Source: Liquidambar formosana (taxonomy: Eukaryota; Streptophyta; Magnoliopsida; Saxifragales; Altingiaceae). From it: a stretch of DNA of 64,000 bases. The stretch is from assembly GCA_039720395.1 (NCBI GenBank), contig CM077826.1:16989907-17053906 (forward strand), given 5' to 3'. A program made the translations under genes and the position numbers. Every line of letters starts with the position of its first letter. Positions within the stretch are counted from its first letter, which is position 1. Shown here piece by piece: positions 35,397 through 47,428 of this stretch. The notes beneath the pieces were generated by a model. That model did not search any database. It had not been told where the DNA came from and worked only from the letters and a program-made list of their open reading frames with translations.

Positions 35397-36768
35397 CGAT
35401 GTTGCTATAATTGAAATTAGCTCCAACTTAATAAACAAAATTTTAACTTCAACTTCTTGGGTTGGTTGGTTGTCAGCCTAAATTGGGAAGAATGGTGGCC
35501 TGACCATATTCACGCCATAAATGATGCGATCTAAGATGGGACATCTGGTCAATTTATTGCGCATGGTGACCACATGATATCGTTGCTCACAGCTAGATAA
35601 ACTAGTGAAGGTCCTCTAGGATAGAAGACAATACAACCACATCATAAGAAATATGAAAGATATAAGAAAGTAAAAATGGGTATAATGTGGACCCGGAAGC
35701 CTTTCAGTATGATAATTGAGTGTAGCGATCTAAGAAAGTAAAAACAACCAGTTGATACAATGATTCTGTTCAGGGGACAAATTAAAGCTGTCGATTTCCT
35801 TCCCAGTCTTCACTTTCTCTTTTTATTTTTTTTATTTAGCTCTGGGTAAGATGGAAAAAGGACGAAATCACACGATTAGTACTCATCGGCACGAATGAAT
35901 AGAGATTATGAAATATTGGAATTAATATATGTGGAGGGAAAAATTATATTATGAACGACAAAAACAGTCCACATCTCATCTTGGTTGGGGCCTTGGGATG
36001 CCTATTTTGGAGAGAAATTGATGTTTTCTAACATAGGGATCTGAAGATTCCAAGAGGTCCCCTTGGTTTTTTGCTCCAAGGAGTATTTTTTAATTGAAAA
36101 CATTAAACTCTCTCACACAACTTATAAGAGGTTTTATTTTTTAAGATCTATTTGGGAATATTAAAAATTGGATCAGATTGTATTTACTCCTTAACTATTA
36201 TCTAGTTTTTAAATAAATTAATTTACAATTGGTGTGAAAAAGATTTTTTCGCAAAAATCACATCAATTAATTTATTTTAGATTGAGGCCGCACATTCATA
36301 GTCATTTGTCATTTAAGTTGATTCTAAGTGCATTTTGAGACATGTATACATTCGAAGAACATGAAACATTTGCAAATATACTTAAATAGAAAACTAAAAG
36401 TAAAAAAACAGTTTAGCACAAACACAGTACTCCCATGATTATTGATAACTCAATAGCTTCAATTTGCAGAGAAGCATTAAGAAGTTTACATAGGTTTGAA
36501 ATATCCCACATGAAATTTACGGTGAGAAAGCAAAGATAAAACCCCACACAGCCATAATATAAAGGTAATGCTATACCTAACACTAAAATCAAACTACTCA
36601 TGCCACGCCAAGTGTTTGTAATTAGGTGTTGTAGCTAGGAGTTTGCTTGCGACGTTTCCCTTTATGTAATTATAAGACATATAGGGATATACGCACTCAG
36701 CAACCTAGCCATAATATTCATACGCCACATAGAAACATAGACACTATTCGTTAATAACTGAAGAGGTC
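35397..36768. other. Intergenic region between F' and G
   Basis: Mostly unique sequence. A short segment at 35940-36050 resembles the upstream flank of G-type genes (8280-8560), suggesting a lost unit. From about 36410 it is the 3' flank of G. No gene is seen. Confidence 0.5.
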
Positions 36769-37592
36769 TCAAACACCGCAGTAAGATCTGAGAGAACGTT
36801 GGTGTCTTGCACCATCGCGTGGAGAAACGAATTGAAGATATCCCAAATGTTCAAATGGCTTAAACTGTAACGGGTGTTCATCATCAACCAGTTCGTCTGG
36901 TGCTTGAATTATCCCATTGGTGTACTCAAAAATCCCAAGTGAATATCTCACTTTGCTCCCACTCATAGTGACCCGATGCTGAGGAGATTTGATTCTGTCA
37001 TTGCTCCACGCCTACACCAAGCAAAAGATGCATCAATCATATCTCTTTGAAGATTAACACTGGTCATTTAAAGAAGCATAATATATCTATCAATTAATTA
37101 TAGCTTGTTTATAGATTCAAAATGGTAATTACCAATCACTAGAAGGTATAGTGACATACCATGAGTGCATCGCCTGCCATGACCACAAAGGACGAAGGTG
37201 AAAGCTCAAAACCAATCCACTCACCATCCTTGGTTTCTATCTCCAAACCATCAATTTGATTTTGATAAAGTATGGTCATGAAGCTTTTGTCCGAGTGGGG
37301 AGCCAAACCCAAATTAGACTTGTTTATTTCGGGTAATGTATATTTCATGGGTCGGAGAAGGTATGTCATTGATTCAATGTGGGAGTCATAGCACTTGGAT
37401 AAACCATAGCTTTCAAACACCATTCTTGTCAATATGAGATCTAATTCCACAATCAGCTTTGAGAACGAATGGACACTTTCACTAACCCATGAAGAACAAG
37501 TAAAACAAATAAGCATAAACTAATGCACCCTATGTTTGGTTCCCGGATTCCACTAGCGAAAGAAAAAAACAATGAGAAGGAAAGAAAAACCT

Positions 37593-37623
<31 letters not shown>

Positions 37624-38687
37624 GGGTGGATGCACTAAGGTGCATCTACCCTCACGTGCAACCACTCAAATTTGAAAAAAAAAATTTTTTGAATAAGTAA
37701 TTTTATTTAAATTTACTTAAGTGCTTTAGCCCTCATTGAGAAAAAATGATTAATTTTGATTAAATTTTGTTAAATTTTGGTTAAATTTACTAATGTACAC
37801 CATTTTTGTAGATAATATAAAGTTGGGTTTAATTTGTGAATTGGTTTTTATGACATGTTTGTTAGTCTTATGTACTATTTCATAACTTCTATTTAGTCAT
37901 GTTAATGTGTGGTCCTTCAACTTTTATTCTTTTCCTATCTTGCTAAGACCTTATCCCGTATAAAGTAAATGGGTATAGGAATGTTAGGAGTAGTATATAA
38001 AGTTCTGCATTTCTAAAAGTTGCCTACGCATTTTAAAATATGGCATGCCTATCGTTTTATGTCATTTCACCACTTCAAGTCAATCATGCCGATATGTAGT
38101 CCTCCTACCTTTCTCTCTTTCCTTTTTAACTCTTAGAAGCAAAATATATATATATTCAAAAAAATTTTAAAACGTGCAACCACTAAGAAAATTTTTTGGA
38201 TCCGCCCCTATATATATATATATATATATATATTTCCTAATAAAATCCGAGAACCAAATAAAGCCTAAAGAGTTAAATCAAAGGATTTTTGTGTTAAGGA
38301 GATAAAATCATACCAGAAACCATCGTTTCCACCATGCCACATGAGATTGGCGAAACTCTGAATGCCTTCTAGAGTCGTTGCATTTTCGATGCCCAAGCTT
38401 TTGTGGAGAGGAAGAGCGGGGTGGTTCCCAACATAGCCATGGAACGGCTTGCTACCAGTGTTTTGAAATTTTTTTTCTAATGGGAGATCAAACAACTCTT
38501 CTAATGCGCCGAAGACTCTGTCACCAAGTTGTGAAGAAACTTTATCATACAATACTACGAAACAACCGTACTCTTCAAGTGCGCGTCGAATATCGTTGCA
38601 TGCTGAGATCCAAGCGCCTTTGCCAGGCTTTAAGGTTTCCTCAGAGAAATCCACAACAGGAATCTTGGGATGTGTTTGGGAACCCAT
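36769..38687 (-). CDS. AOP-like 2-oxoglutarate-dependent dioxygenase, gene G
   Basis: Intact, 312 aa, starts MGSQTHPKIPVVDFSEETLK. Exon 1 is 38687-38314 (374 nt), exon 2 37481-37160 (322 nt) and exon 3 37011-36769 (243 nt), with GT..AG borders. Iron ligands are His187 and Asp189 (APHSDKS, Ser where the others have Thr) and His244 in PQHRVTMSG; Arg254 and Ser256 (RYS) follow. The C-terminal part FVSPRDGARHQRSLRSYCGV differs from C and K. Intron 1 (832 bp) carries two TA microsatellites (about 37592-37618 and 38213-38233). Its upstream flank and first codons recur at 7983, so G lies at the left edge of the direct duplication and only its tip was copied or kept there. Confidence 0.9.
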
Positions 38688-38796
38688 GATTTTTAGTTTC
38701 AGTGTCTTTTTTTTGGTTTGCTTCTTTCGTTTCTTACGTAGCTAGTTGGAGTATTGTTGTCTACTGATCAGGCCATGCATTAATATTGGTCATTTT

Positions 38797-38804
38797 GCTT
38801 ATAG
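38797..38804 (-). promoter_or_regulatory. TATA box of gene G
   Basis: The complement reads CTATAAGC, 110 bp before the start codon. Confidence 0.6.
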
Positions 38805-40102
38805 AGTACGGTTGTATCCATTTGTTTTATTACAAGATAAATGAAAATACGAATGATCGATATGGTGACAGCTGATGATTGACGAGAGGTTGATCAATCC
38901 AAGTCCTTGGCCGGCGGCCTGCACTTTCTTGAGCAGTTGGAGGTTTAAAAACAGAATGAATATGCGGCCGGGAAAATTATATTCGTAGCTCTATGAGAGA
39001 ACAAAAGGTCGTCCTAGCCTCATATTGGTTGGGGGAGCCTTAAGCTCAACAAGATACACCAATGATTTATTGGTCTATTTTATGGAAAATTAAAGGTGCT
39101 ACAATAATTTGGAGCTTTGCTACTCAGCCCATTGATGGGCATGCCCATCTAGATATACGGGGTGGGCCCATCTAACAAGGTTTATTCACTCGATTGGGTC
39201 TTTTGTTTCCCTCTTTTGGAGAGAAATTTATTGACGTTTTCTATAAAAAAAAAAAAGCATTGCGAACGTAGCACAATTAATCACACTTGCATGATTTTTA
39301 ACAACTCAATGGCTTCTACCTGCAGAGCGAAGCATAAAGAAGATTGCATAGATTTGACACCACAAAACATTTACCTTGACGAAGCAGAGACAAAACCCTC
39401 ACCAGGGCCCATCCTGATACCAGGCGAGCAAGGCCGGCGGCCACCTGGGCCCCATAATTTGGGCTAAAAAAAAAGTTCCCCATTTGCTTCCCCCTTTGCT
39501 AGTTATAATGGCCTAAGAATCAGCTCAAAAGCTTCTCTATTGTTTTTCTTAAAAAGATTCCTATTTTACCAATTGGGTTAGCCTAATTTTAGTCTAAAGA
39601 AAAAGTGAAACCCCCCCCCCCCCCCCCCCAAAAAAAAAAGGGCGAGAAGAGTAATGTTTAAATGACACTTTATTATAATTATTTTTTTTTTTTTTTTTTT
39701 TGGTATTATAGCTTTAGATTTTATTTGGCATTTGGTTTTTTTTCTTTTTTGTGTTGTAAAAGTGGATTTTGCTTAATTATGAAGCAAGAAGTATGTATTT
39801 TATCTTTATAAGTTTTTGTAAATCTCCTGTCATTTAAATTTATAAAAACAAATTTTAGTAATTTTATATGCAAACAAACTTTATGTTGGTACTTGGTAGT
39901 AGGGAATTTTTTTTTGGATATTTAGAATTTTTATTTATTTATTTTTTTTTTGGAATACATATAGAAAGAAAAGAGTCTTATTTTAAGAGTTCACTTGTGA
40001 CCCCAAATTACTCAGAACCGGCCTGACCCTCACAACCATAATATTCATACTCGGAATGAAACCATATTCATACCCGTTCATTAGTTATTATCTGAAGAGG
40101 TC
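38805..40102. other. Intergenic region between G and B'
   Basis: Parallels 8110-9935 without the 8560-9080 segment. It contains a poly-C run at about 39611-39629 and poly-T runs. No gene is seen. Confidence 0.55.
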
Positions 40103-42170
40103 TCAAACACCACAGTAACATCTGAGGTATTTTGGACCGTCATGTGCAGAAAAGAAACGAACATATCCAAAATGTTCAAATGGCTTAAACCGTAATGGGT
40201 GTTCATCATCGACCGGTTCTTCTGGTGTTTGAATAATCCCATTGCTGAATTCAAACAACCCAAGTGAATATCTCACTTTGCTTCCGCCCATAGTGACTCG
40301 ATGGTTAGGAGATTGTTGATTTCATGAGCCGGAGATAGTAAATTGTTGATTCAAATGTGGAGTCATAGTACTTGGATACACCGTAGCCTTCAAATATCAT
40401 TCTTGTCAAGATGAGATTTAATTCCGCCACTAGCTTTGAGTATGAATAAACACTCTCACTAACCAAAAAAAATAAAAATAATAAAGAAAAAACCAATGAA
40501 GATCAAGTAAAACAAAAAGGGGCCGAGCCAAAAAAAAAAAAAAAAACAACAGAAGCTTTGGACAGTCAATACATTAACTCACTAAAAAATGGATTTTCCC
40601 CCTATACTTTAGGGGGGAAATTGTACTTTATATATCCTGTAAAATCAGAACTAAAGTTAGAAAACAAAAGGATTTTGAATACTAATTTTTGTGGGAGGGT
40701 CAAATTTTAGGTAGCAAAATTAAATTTTTGGGAGGGTAAAATTGGAATTATTTAAAAAATTAGAACTAAATGATAAAAACTAGCTAGCAGAGATTTTTTA
40801 TTTTTATATTTATTTTTACCAGCAGATAATTTTTTATTTTTTATTTTTTATTTTTAAAGTTTTGTGGAAATTATAGAACAGGTCAAATTTACAAAATGAT
40901 CAAATTTTTTAGACCAAAAATAAATTTTGGGAGGGTCAAATTTGCAACTATAAAAAATTAATTGTGACAAAAAATTGCAAAAAAAAAAAAAAAAATGTAA
41001 AGGAGGAGGATCCTTTGACCCCTCTCTCCAGCCCCTCCCTCAAGACCTCGACTCATGAAAACAAATAAACATAAATTGAAAATTGAAATTGAAGCATTAT
41101 TTGGTAACAAAGTAGATCAAACCATACCGGAAACGATCGTTTCCTCCAGGCCACATGGGATCAGTGAAACTTTGAATGCTTTGTCGAGGAGTTGCATTTT
41201 CGATGCCCAAGGCTTCATGGAGAGGAATAGTTGGCATTTGCCCCAACATAGCCAAGTGTCATGGGTCGGGTCTCCAACCCAAAAGGTTAGCCCATTAGGT
41301 GGAGCCCATTAGGTGGAGTTACCCTCCCCACTTATATGCTCAAGACTCTCCCAGTGCCTATCCGATGTGGGATAGAGATTCTTGACATTCTCCCCCACCT
41401 AACCGGTATGACGCCCTCATCGTGGTTGGGCCCACCCTGCCTACCTGTTCGCACCTATACCCATCGCGAATCATATACGCCTTCAGTACCCCGTGCAGGG
41501 CAAACCTACTACACTCATGCTTGGGGGGGCATGGCACCTCCAAAATTTTTTAATCCCTTTTCGACATTTTTAATTTTATGAAGTGATGTTCGCAATTTTG
41601 ATAAAGTGGCACCCCCAAATTTAATTATTAACCCTCAAACAATATCTTTTTATACTTGCATACATACAATATATGTGTATATGTATGTATGTTTAGGGGT
41701 AAGTGGTAACCCAAACAAAAAGTTGTAATTCTGCCCCTGACCTCGTTGGTCCAAACGCTTGGCATGACATCGGATAAGGGATCAGGTTGGCTCTAATATC
41801 ACTTGTCACAGGTTGGGTTTCCAACCCAAAAGGCTAGCGCATTATGTGGAATTGCTCTTTCCACTTATATGCCCAAGAGTCCCCTAATACCTATCCAATG
41901 TGGGACAGAGATTCACGACACAAGGTAAGGCTTACCACTAGTGTTTTGCAATTTTCTTTCCAAGGGGAGATCAAACAACTCTACTAATGCACGGAAGACT
42001 CTGTCATGAGGTTTTGAAGAAACTTCATCGTACTTTATTATGTAACAACCGTACTTTTCGAGCTCTAGTTGAATTTCATTGCATACCGAGATCCCAGCAC
42101 TTGTACCAGTTTTTAAGGTTTCTTTAGAGAAATCTACAACAGGAATTTTGGGAGGTGCTTGGGAAGCCAT
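40103..42170 (-). pseudogene. AOP-like dioxygenase pseudogene B'
   Basis: Exon 1 spans 42170 to 41128 and is split by a TRIM (41257-41920); without it the exon is 375 nt, one base over the family length, the same +1 shift as in B. Exon 2 starts at about 40458 and is fused to exon 3 after YYLRLMK, so the HxD motif and intron 2 are missing; a stop follows at the joint. Exon 3 is open to 40103 but lacks a few codons near the end (GPKYLRCYCGV). A further 1-bp deletion lies near YYDS. B lesions shared here were inherited; the CACTA is absent, giving the empty site for it. Confidence 0.9.
41257..41920 (-). mobile_element. TRIM retroelement in exon 1 of B'
   Basis: Same insertion as in B: terminal repeats 41257-41387 and 41804-41920, ends TGTCA and CGACA, CAAG duplicated at 41253-41256 and 41921-41924. 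The first repeat has an internal duplication (GCCCATTAGGTGGAG). A hAT-like MITE (41496-41739) is nested inside. Confidence 0.88.
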
Positions 42171-43189
42171 GATTTTAGGATATTTTTTTTTTTTGGTTTC
42201 CTTTTCTCAGCTAGCTTTAATTTGAGTGTTTCTAATGAGGGATGCATATATTACTATTGTTCATGTTAGTTATAGAGTTCATTTGATCCATATATATATA
42301 TATATATGTTTCATGCCAAAAATGAAATGATATTACATATGGTGATAAGCAAGTGACCGTAGGTTGATAAATCCACTGTCCTTGATTGGCCTAGCTACAT
42401 TTCCTTATTATGCCATCCGCGGTTTATGACACAAAATATGTTGGAAAATTATATTGCTATTTGGTAGCTGGTTTTTTTATTTTATTTTATTTTATTTTAA
42501 AGATTGGAAGGGTTCAAATTTTTAACCTATCTTAATCTTACCTTTAACCCCACTCTCTTTCAACACTAGGTTAGTCCCAATAACTTTATTTAATAACTCT
42601 TTGAGCCAAAAAAAAAAAAAAAAAAGTAATCTTTTTTGGACAAGCCTAAAGGTCAACAATATTCCCTGATGTTATGTTGATTCAACACTCTAATTTTTGG
42701 AAAAAGAATTAAAATACGGAACTACGTACTAATTCAGTCGTCCTATTTACCTTTCTCAGAACAAGTAATGCTTTTTGACCCATTTTATTAACTCATATTA
42801 GTTCTCGGTGCAATGATAGGATATAAGTTCCACAATCATGTATTGGGGTGTTTATTGTGAATTTTGGGTGTCTTTTCTTCTGTTTAATTGTTTACCCCTT
42901 AGGTCGGTTTAGTAGGTTCTAACTTCAGCAGTTTTGGGGTTGGTGGTTGTGTTTTAGGTGTGTTTTGCATCAGTTTTTGGTGTATTAATTAGGTGCTTGT
43001 CTTGATGTATTGGGTGTTTTCTTAGATTCAATATTAATAACTTTTGTTTTTAGCTGACCAAATATAAAAATTTCCACATGGGTGAAAATGTGAAATAATA
43101 TTACTCTTAAAATATTTCAGCTTTGCTAGCCCATCCACATCCACGGGCTGTCTACAAAAGGTGGGGCCCAGCTCATAGGAGCATCACTC
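42171..43189. other. Upstream flank of B'
   Basis: Contains a TA microsatellite near 42291-42307, TTTTA repeats at 42478-42500 and a T/G-rich segment at 42820-43070 that resembles a retroelement tail. No gene is seen. Confidence 0.45.
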
Positions 43190-44650
43190 CGCCGAGCTTC
43201 TCCAAGAGGAATCCTTATGGAAGCCGTTTTGGAAACTTAAAATACCATATAAAATTCGGTTCTTCCTATGGAAGCTTTTCCCCGAGTATTCTCTCTCTAT
43301 CAAACATTAAAGGGTAAATTGCATTTAAAGGTCTAAAGTTTTGATCAAGTTTCACTTTAAAATGTAAAGTTTAAATCGCGTTAATTTAGTACCCGAATTA
43401 TTAGTTGACTTACAATTTGAGGTATGCCTTCAAAATTTTCTATGTTATTCTTACTTTGCCATTTTTATGGGTTAAAAAATCCTATTTTACTCTTATCAAC
43501 ATTTAATAAACTTTTATATTTTAATTGGATTTGAATCACTCTACTGTCATATTTGTGTTTTGTAAATAGAAAATATAAATGTTTATTAGATATTGATAGA
43601 CGTAATATATAAAGAGAAAGAAAATAAGACTAATTTAGATTTAGTTAAAATATAAAAATTTATTAGTTGTTGATGGGGGTAAAATAGGGTTTTTAAACCT
43701 GTAAAAAGGACAAAGTAGGGTTAATACAAAAAATTTTGATAGCGAGCCCCAAATTGCAACTCAATTAATAATTCTGGTATTGAATTGACGCAATTTAAAC
43801 TTTGAACCCTAAAGTGAAACTTGACTCAAATTTTAGATCCTTAAGTGCAATTTACCTAACATTAAAATCGATCTGCTCTATTGATGATAAATGCCCCTTC
43901 CGCAATCAATTTTCTAAAATAATTGACCACCTCTTTATGTATTGTGAATGTTCTTCAGCAATTTGGTTAATTTGGATCTAGTCTTGACAACAAATTTCCT
44001 ATGCACCAAAGCTCAGGAATGAAAGAATGGATAATTAATGTTCATTTCCCAACATCGACAAGATTCTAATCATATGGATGCCCCTCTTTGTTGTTTCATT
44101 TCAGTTCTTTGGTACTTATGTTTAGTTAGAAATAAGATGATTTTCGAAAATATTACACCTAATCCAATCTCTGTGGTGTTACAGGCACACCAATTTTCCA
44201 TAACTATTTTTCAGGCGTTTTCAAATACTAATTGCAGTAACCTTCCTTGCAATTATCGCAAATAATCAGATACAGGAAGAGAAACCAAATATGCAACCCC
44301 TACATCATTGGCAGAACACTCATATGGTACCATATCTCTCCATTTAAATTTTGTGCATCAACCATCAACGAACAAAGCAGTATGCATGGTATGGGCATTG
44401 TCATTCAAGATATGTCAGGAACCATAAAATTACTCTGCTCGACACTTGCCAATTAGAATGATAAATTGAAGACACTGCTTACTATGATCCATTTCTTATT
44501 CTAGAACCAATCTCCTTCATATCTCCTTGTGAACATCCTCTCAATTGGTCTACTAGCTCATTGGAAAGTAGAGAAACTAGGGAAGCTCCTGTCCATTATC
44601 CTGGCATCTCTACCCTCTTTTTGCTGATATCAAGGAGTTCATGGAGAAGT
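43190..44650 (+). mobile_element. Decayed LINE fragment
   Basis: Translation gives WKLKIPYKIRFFLWKLFPE before 43312 and CPFRNQF..DHLFMYCECSSAIW after 43866, fitting the zinc-binding domain (zf-RVT) of plant L1-type ORF2. WYLCLVRNKMIFENITPNP and IVIQDMSGTIKLL follow, fitting the linker and RNase H region. A MULE-type MITE (43312-43857) interrupts it. The frame is broken many times. Confidence 0.6.
43312..43857. mobile_element. MULE-type MITE inside the LINE fragment
   Basis: The 546-bp element begins GGGTAAATTGCATTTAAAGG and ends with GTGCAATTTACCT; the arms continue as inverted repeats (AAGTTTCACTTTAAA and the complement). The 9-bp flanks AACATTAAA (43303-43311 and 43858-43866) are identical. 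Confidence 0.88.
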
Positions 44651-45958
44651 CACCTGATTTTGATAAATTTTGTGTTGCCTAAACAAAATTAAAAAAGCTA
44701 ATTATTAATGGTCCCAATTACCAGTCACCTAATTTCAATAAACCCCACTGTATTGTACATTGTAAAATATGAAGGGGGAGCGGTTGAAAAAATGATCAAA
44801 TCAATCCTCGTCCGAGATTTGGATTTTAATATGTATACTTAAGCTCGAGAAGTATAAAAAAGAAGCCTAAATTTATTTTGATTCTTTCTTTAGGGCGGGC
44901 TATGGGTGAAGTGTGCACTAGGGGTGCTTTACTTTCAGTGTGGATTTTGTTGGGTTTTGCTAGCATCCTTGTCCAGCTGCTACTCTTTCTCCATTGTTTG
45001 TCAACGGTTTTGCTGCTTTATTTTTCTAGGCCGTCTTTGGTGTTTGGTTGTGCTTCTTTAGATTTGTCTTAGTCAATTTAATTATGTTTCTCCTGGGTTT
45101 AGTTCGATCTTTCTGGGGTGTTGGTTTAAGCAGTTTTGCTTTCAGTTGATGTTGTCATGATTGATGCGAAGTAGTACGTTCCTGGTGCGTGTATGGTTAT
45201 TCTAGCTTCTTTATAATAAAATTTGTTTTGCTGATTAAAAAAAAAAAAAGTTATATAAATTTAAAATGAAATCATTAAAATCACTCAAATATCTATAATC
45301 AACCTATTTTATTACACATGATTGCAAAATTGGGACCATTAACTAATGGTCCCAATTCACCAGTCACTAGTTTTGATGACAATAACAAAAAATCAAAAGA
45401 ATTGCCGGAGTATTAAGCCAGGCAGTGAACCAATTAATTAATTTATATTAGTTGCTGTTGGAATTGATTTCCCTTTATGTTGATTCCAAGTGCATTTTGA
45501 GACATGTACCCATTGGAATTTCTAACTTGATATACATTGTTGATTTATTCCCTAACAGCTTAAGCTTTTGGGTCATGCATATAGTGTTCTAACATACAAT
45601 CAGAGCTTTGGTCTCTAGGAGGTCCTGGTCTCAAGTCTTCACATCTCCTCCCCCATTCATGTATCCTTTCATACCACTTGTGTCAAGCACAGTTTCACAT
45701 ACATCATAATTGATAACTCGACGGCTTCTAGTTACTTGCATATATTAAGAAGTTCACATTTTGATACGACAAGACATTTATTTTTTATACCACAACACAT
45801 ATTTTCCATGGCAAAGCAGAAACTGAACCCGGCCCCCACATTATTAATTGATATAATTATGAGATATGTACGTACCCAGTAACCCAGCCATATGCACTAT
45901 TTATACTGCATAAAAACATATATAGACACTGTTGGTTGATTGATATCTGAAGGGAGTC
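44651..45958. other. 3' flank of H
   Basis: Near-identical to 17640-18953, including the A-tailed insertion ending at 45249. No gene is seen. Confidence 0.55.
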
Positions 45959-47143
45959 TCAAATGCCACAGTAAGATCTGAGAGGACACAGGTTTCTTGG
46001 ACCCTTATGTGCATAAGCGACTCGAACATATTCCAAATGTTCAAATGGCTTAAACCGTAATGGGTGTTCATCATCAACCAATTCTTCTGGTGCTTGAATT
46101 TTCCCATTGCTGAATCCAAAAAGCCCAAGTGAATATCTCACTTTGTTCCGACTCATCGTGACTCGATGGTTAGGAGGTTGTATTCTGTCATTGCTCCATG
46201 CCTACACCAAACAAAATATGCATCTCTTTGAAGATTAACACTTAATTATGATTTTAAAGAAGCATAATCTCTCAATCACAACTTGTTTATAGATTTAAAA
46301 TGAATATTACTAATCACTAGCTAGAAGGTAGTGACATACCATAAGCACATCACCTGCCATGACCGCAAAGGATGAAGACGACAGCCCAAAACCAATCCAC
46401 TCACCATCTTTGGTTTCTATCTCCAAACCATCGATTTGATTTTGATGAAGGATGGTCATGAAGGTTTTGTCCGTGTGGGGGGCCAAACCCATATTAGTCT
46501 CGTTTATTTCGGGTAATCTGTATTTCATAAGTCGGAGAATGTGCATGGTTGATTCAATGTGGGAGTCATAGTACTTGGATACACCATAGCTTTCAAACAG
46601 CATTCTTGTCACGGTGAGGTCTAATTCCGCCATTAGCTTTGAGACGGGATGAACACGTACTTTCACTAATTTTAAGTGTAAGAACAAGTAAAACAAATAA
46701 GCTAGCATATATAAAACCAAAGATTAAATAAATAAATATGCTGTATTAAGGAGATCAAATTATATATACCAGAAACCATCGTTTCCACTTGGCCACATGA
46801 GATTGGTGAAACTTTGAATGCCTTCTAGAGTGGTTGGATTTTCCAGGGCCATGCTTTCATGGAGAGGAATCACCGGGTGTTGCCCAATGTGACCATGGAA
46901 AGGCTTACTCACAATGTTTTTCTTTTTGCTTTCTAGGGGGAGATCAAATAACTCTTCTAATGCATGGAAGATACTGTCATGAAGTTGTGGAGATGCTTTT
47001 TCATACGCTGCCACAAAACAACCGTACTCTTCAAGTGCACAACGAACATCATTGCATGCAGAGATCCAAGCCCTTGTGCCAGGCTTTAAAGTTTCCTTAG
47101 AGAAATCCACAACAGGAATCTTGGGAGGTGCTTGGGAACCCAT
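45959..47143 (-). pseudogene. AOP-like dioxygenase H, one frameshift (near-intact)
   Basis: Counterpart of C and almost identical to it. Exon 1 is 47143-46770 (374 nt, open), exon 2 46665-46340 and exon 3 46201-45959 (open). Exon 2 is 326 nt: four bases (GTAC) are inserted at 46657-46660, right after the acceptor, which shifts the frame before the HTD motif. I looked for another AG acceptor that would restore the frame and found none. Exon 3 keeps Arg after His244, unlike C. In addition, the 5.6-kb copia element sits 86 bp before the start codon, between it and the TATA box. The gene may therefore be silenced twice; a sequencing error at the 4-bp insert is possible. Confidence 0.7.
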
Positions 47144-47229
47144 GATTTTTAATTTCTAGATCTTTTTTTTCTTTTTTTTTTCTTTTTTTTTCACCTAGCT
47201 AGAGTTTGAGTGTTGGCTACTGAGGGATA

Positions 47230-47415
47230 TATTGCAGTTGAACACAGAAAGGGAGAAGGGAAAAAGAGGGTAAAACCCTTATATTCGATGTGTCTCTTTC
47301 ATGTACATGAGGGACCTATATATAGAGTTTAGGCTAGGAATAATCCTAGGTATAGCTGTACAATACAGGAGGAAAACTACGCTATACATTATACAGTACA
47401 AGGTATACTGTAACA
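47230..47415 (-). repeat. 3' LTR of the copia element
   Basis: 186 bp, identical to 52663-52848. Its coding-strand start is TGTTACAG and its end CTGCAATA. Confidence 0.93.
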
Positions 47416-47428
47416 CCCCCCCTCAAAC

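Noticed and set aside
46640..46670. Alternative splice acceptor rescuing H
   Set aside because: Both nearby AG positions leave two bases before the open frame, whereas one is needed after exon 1.
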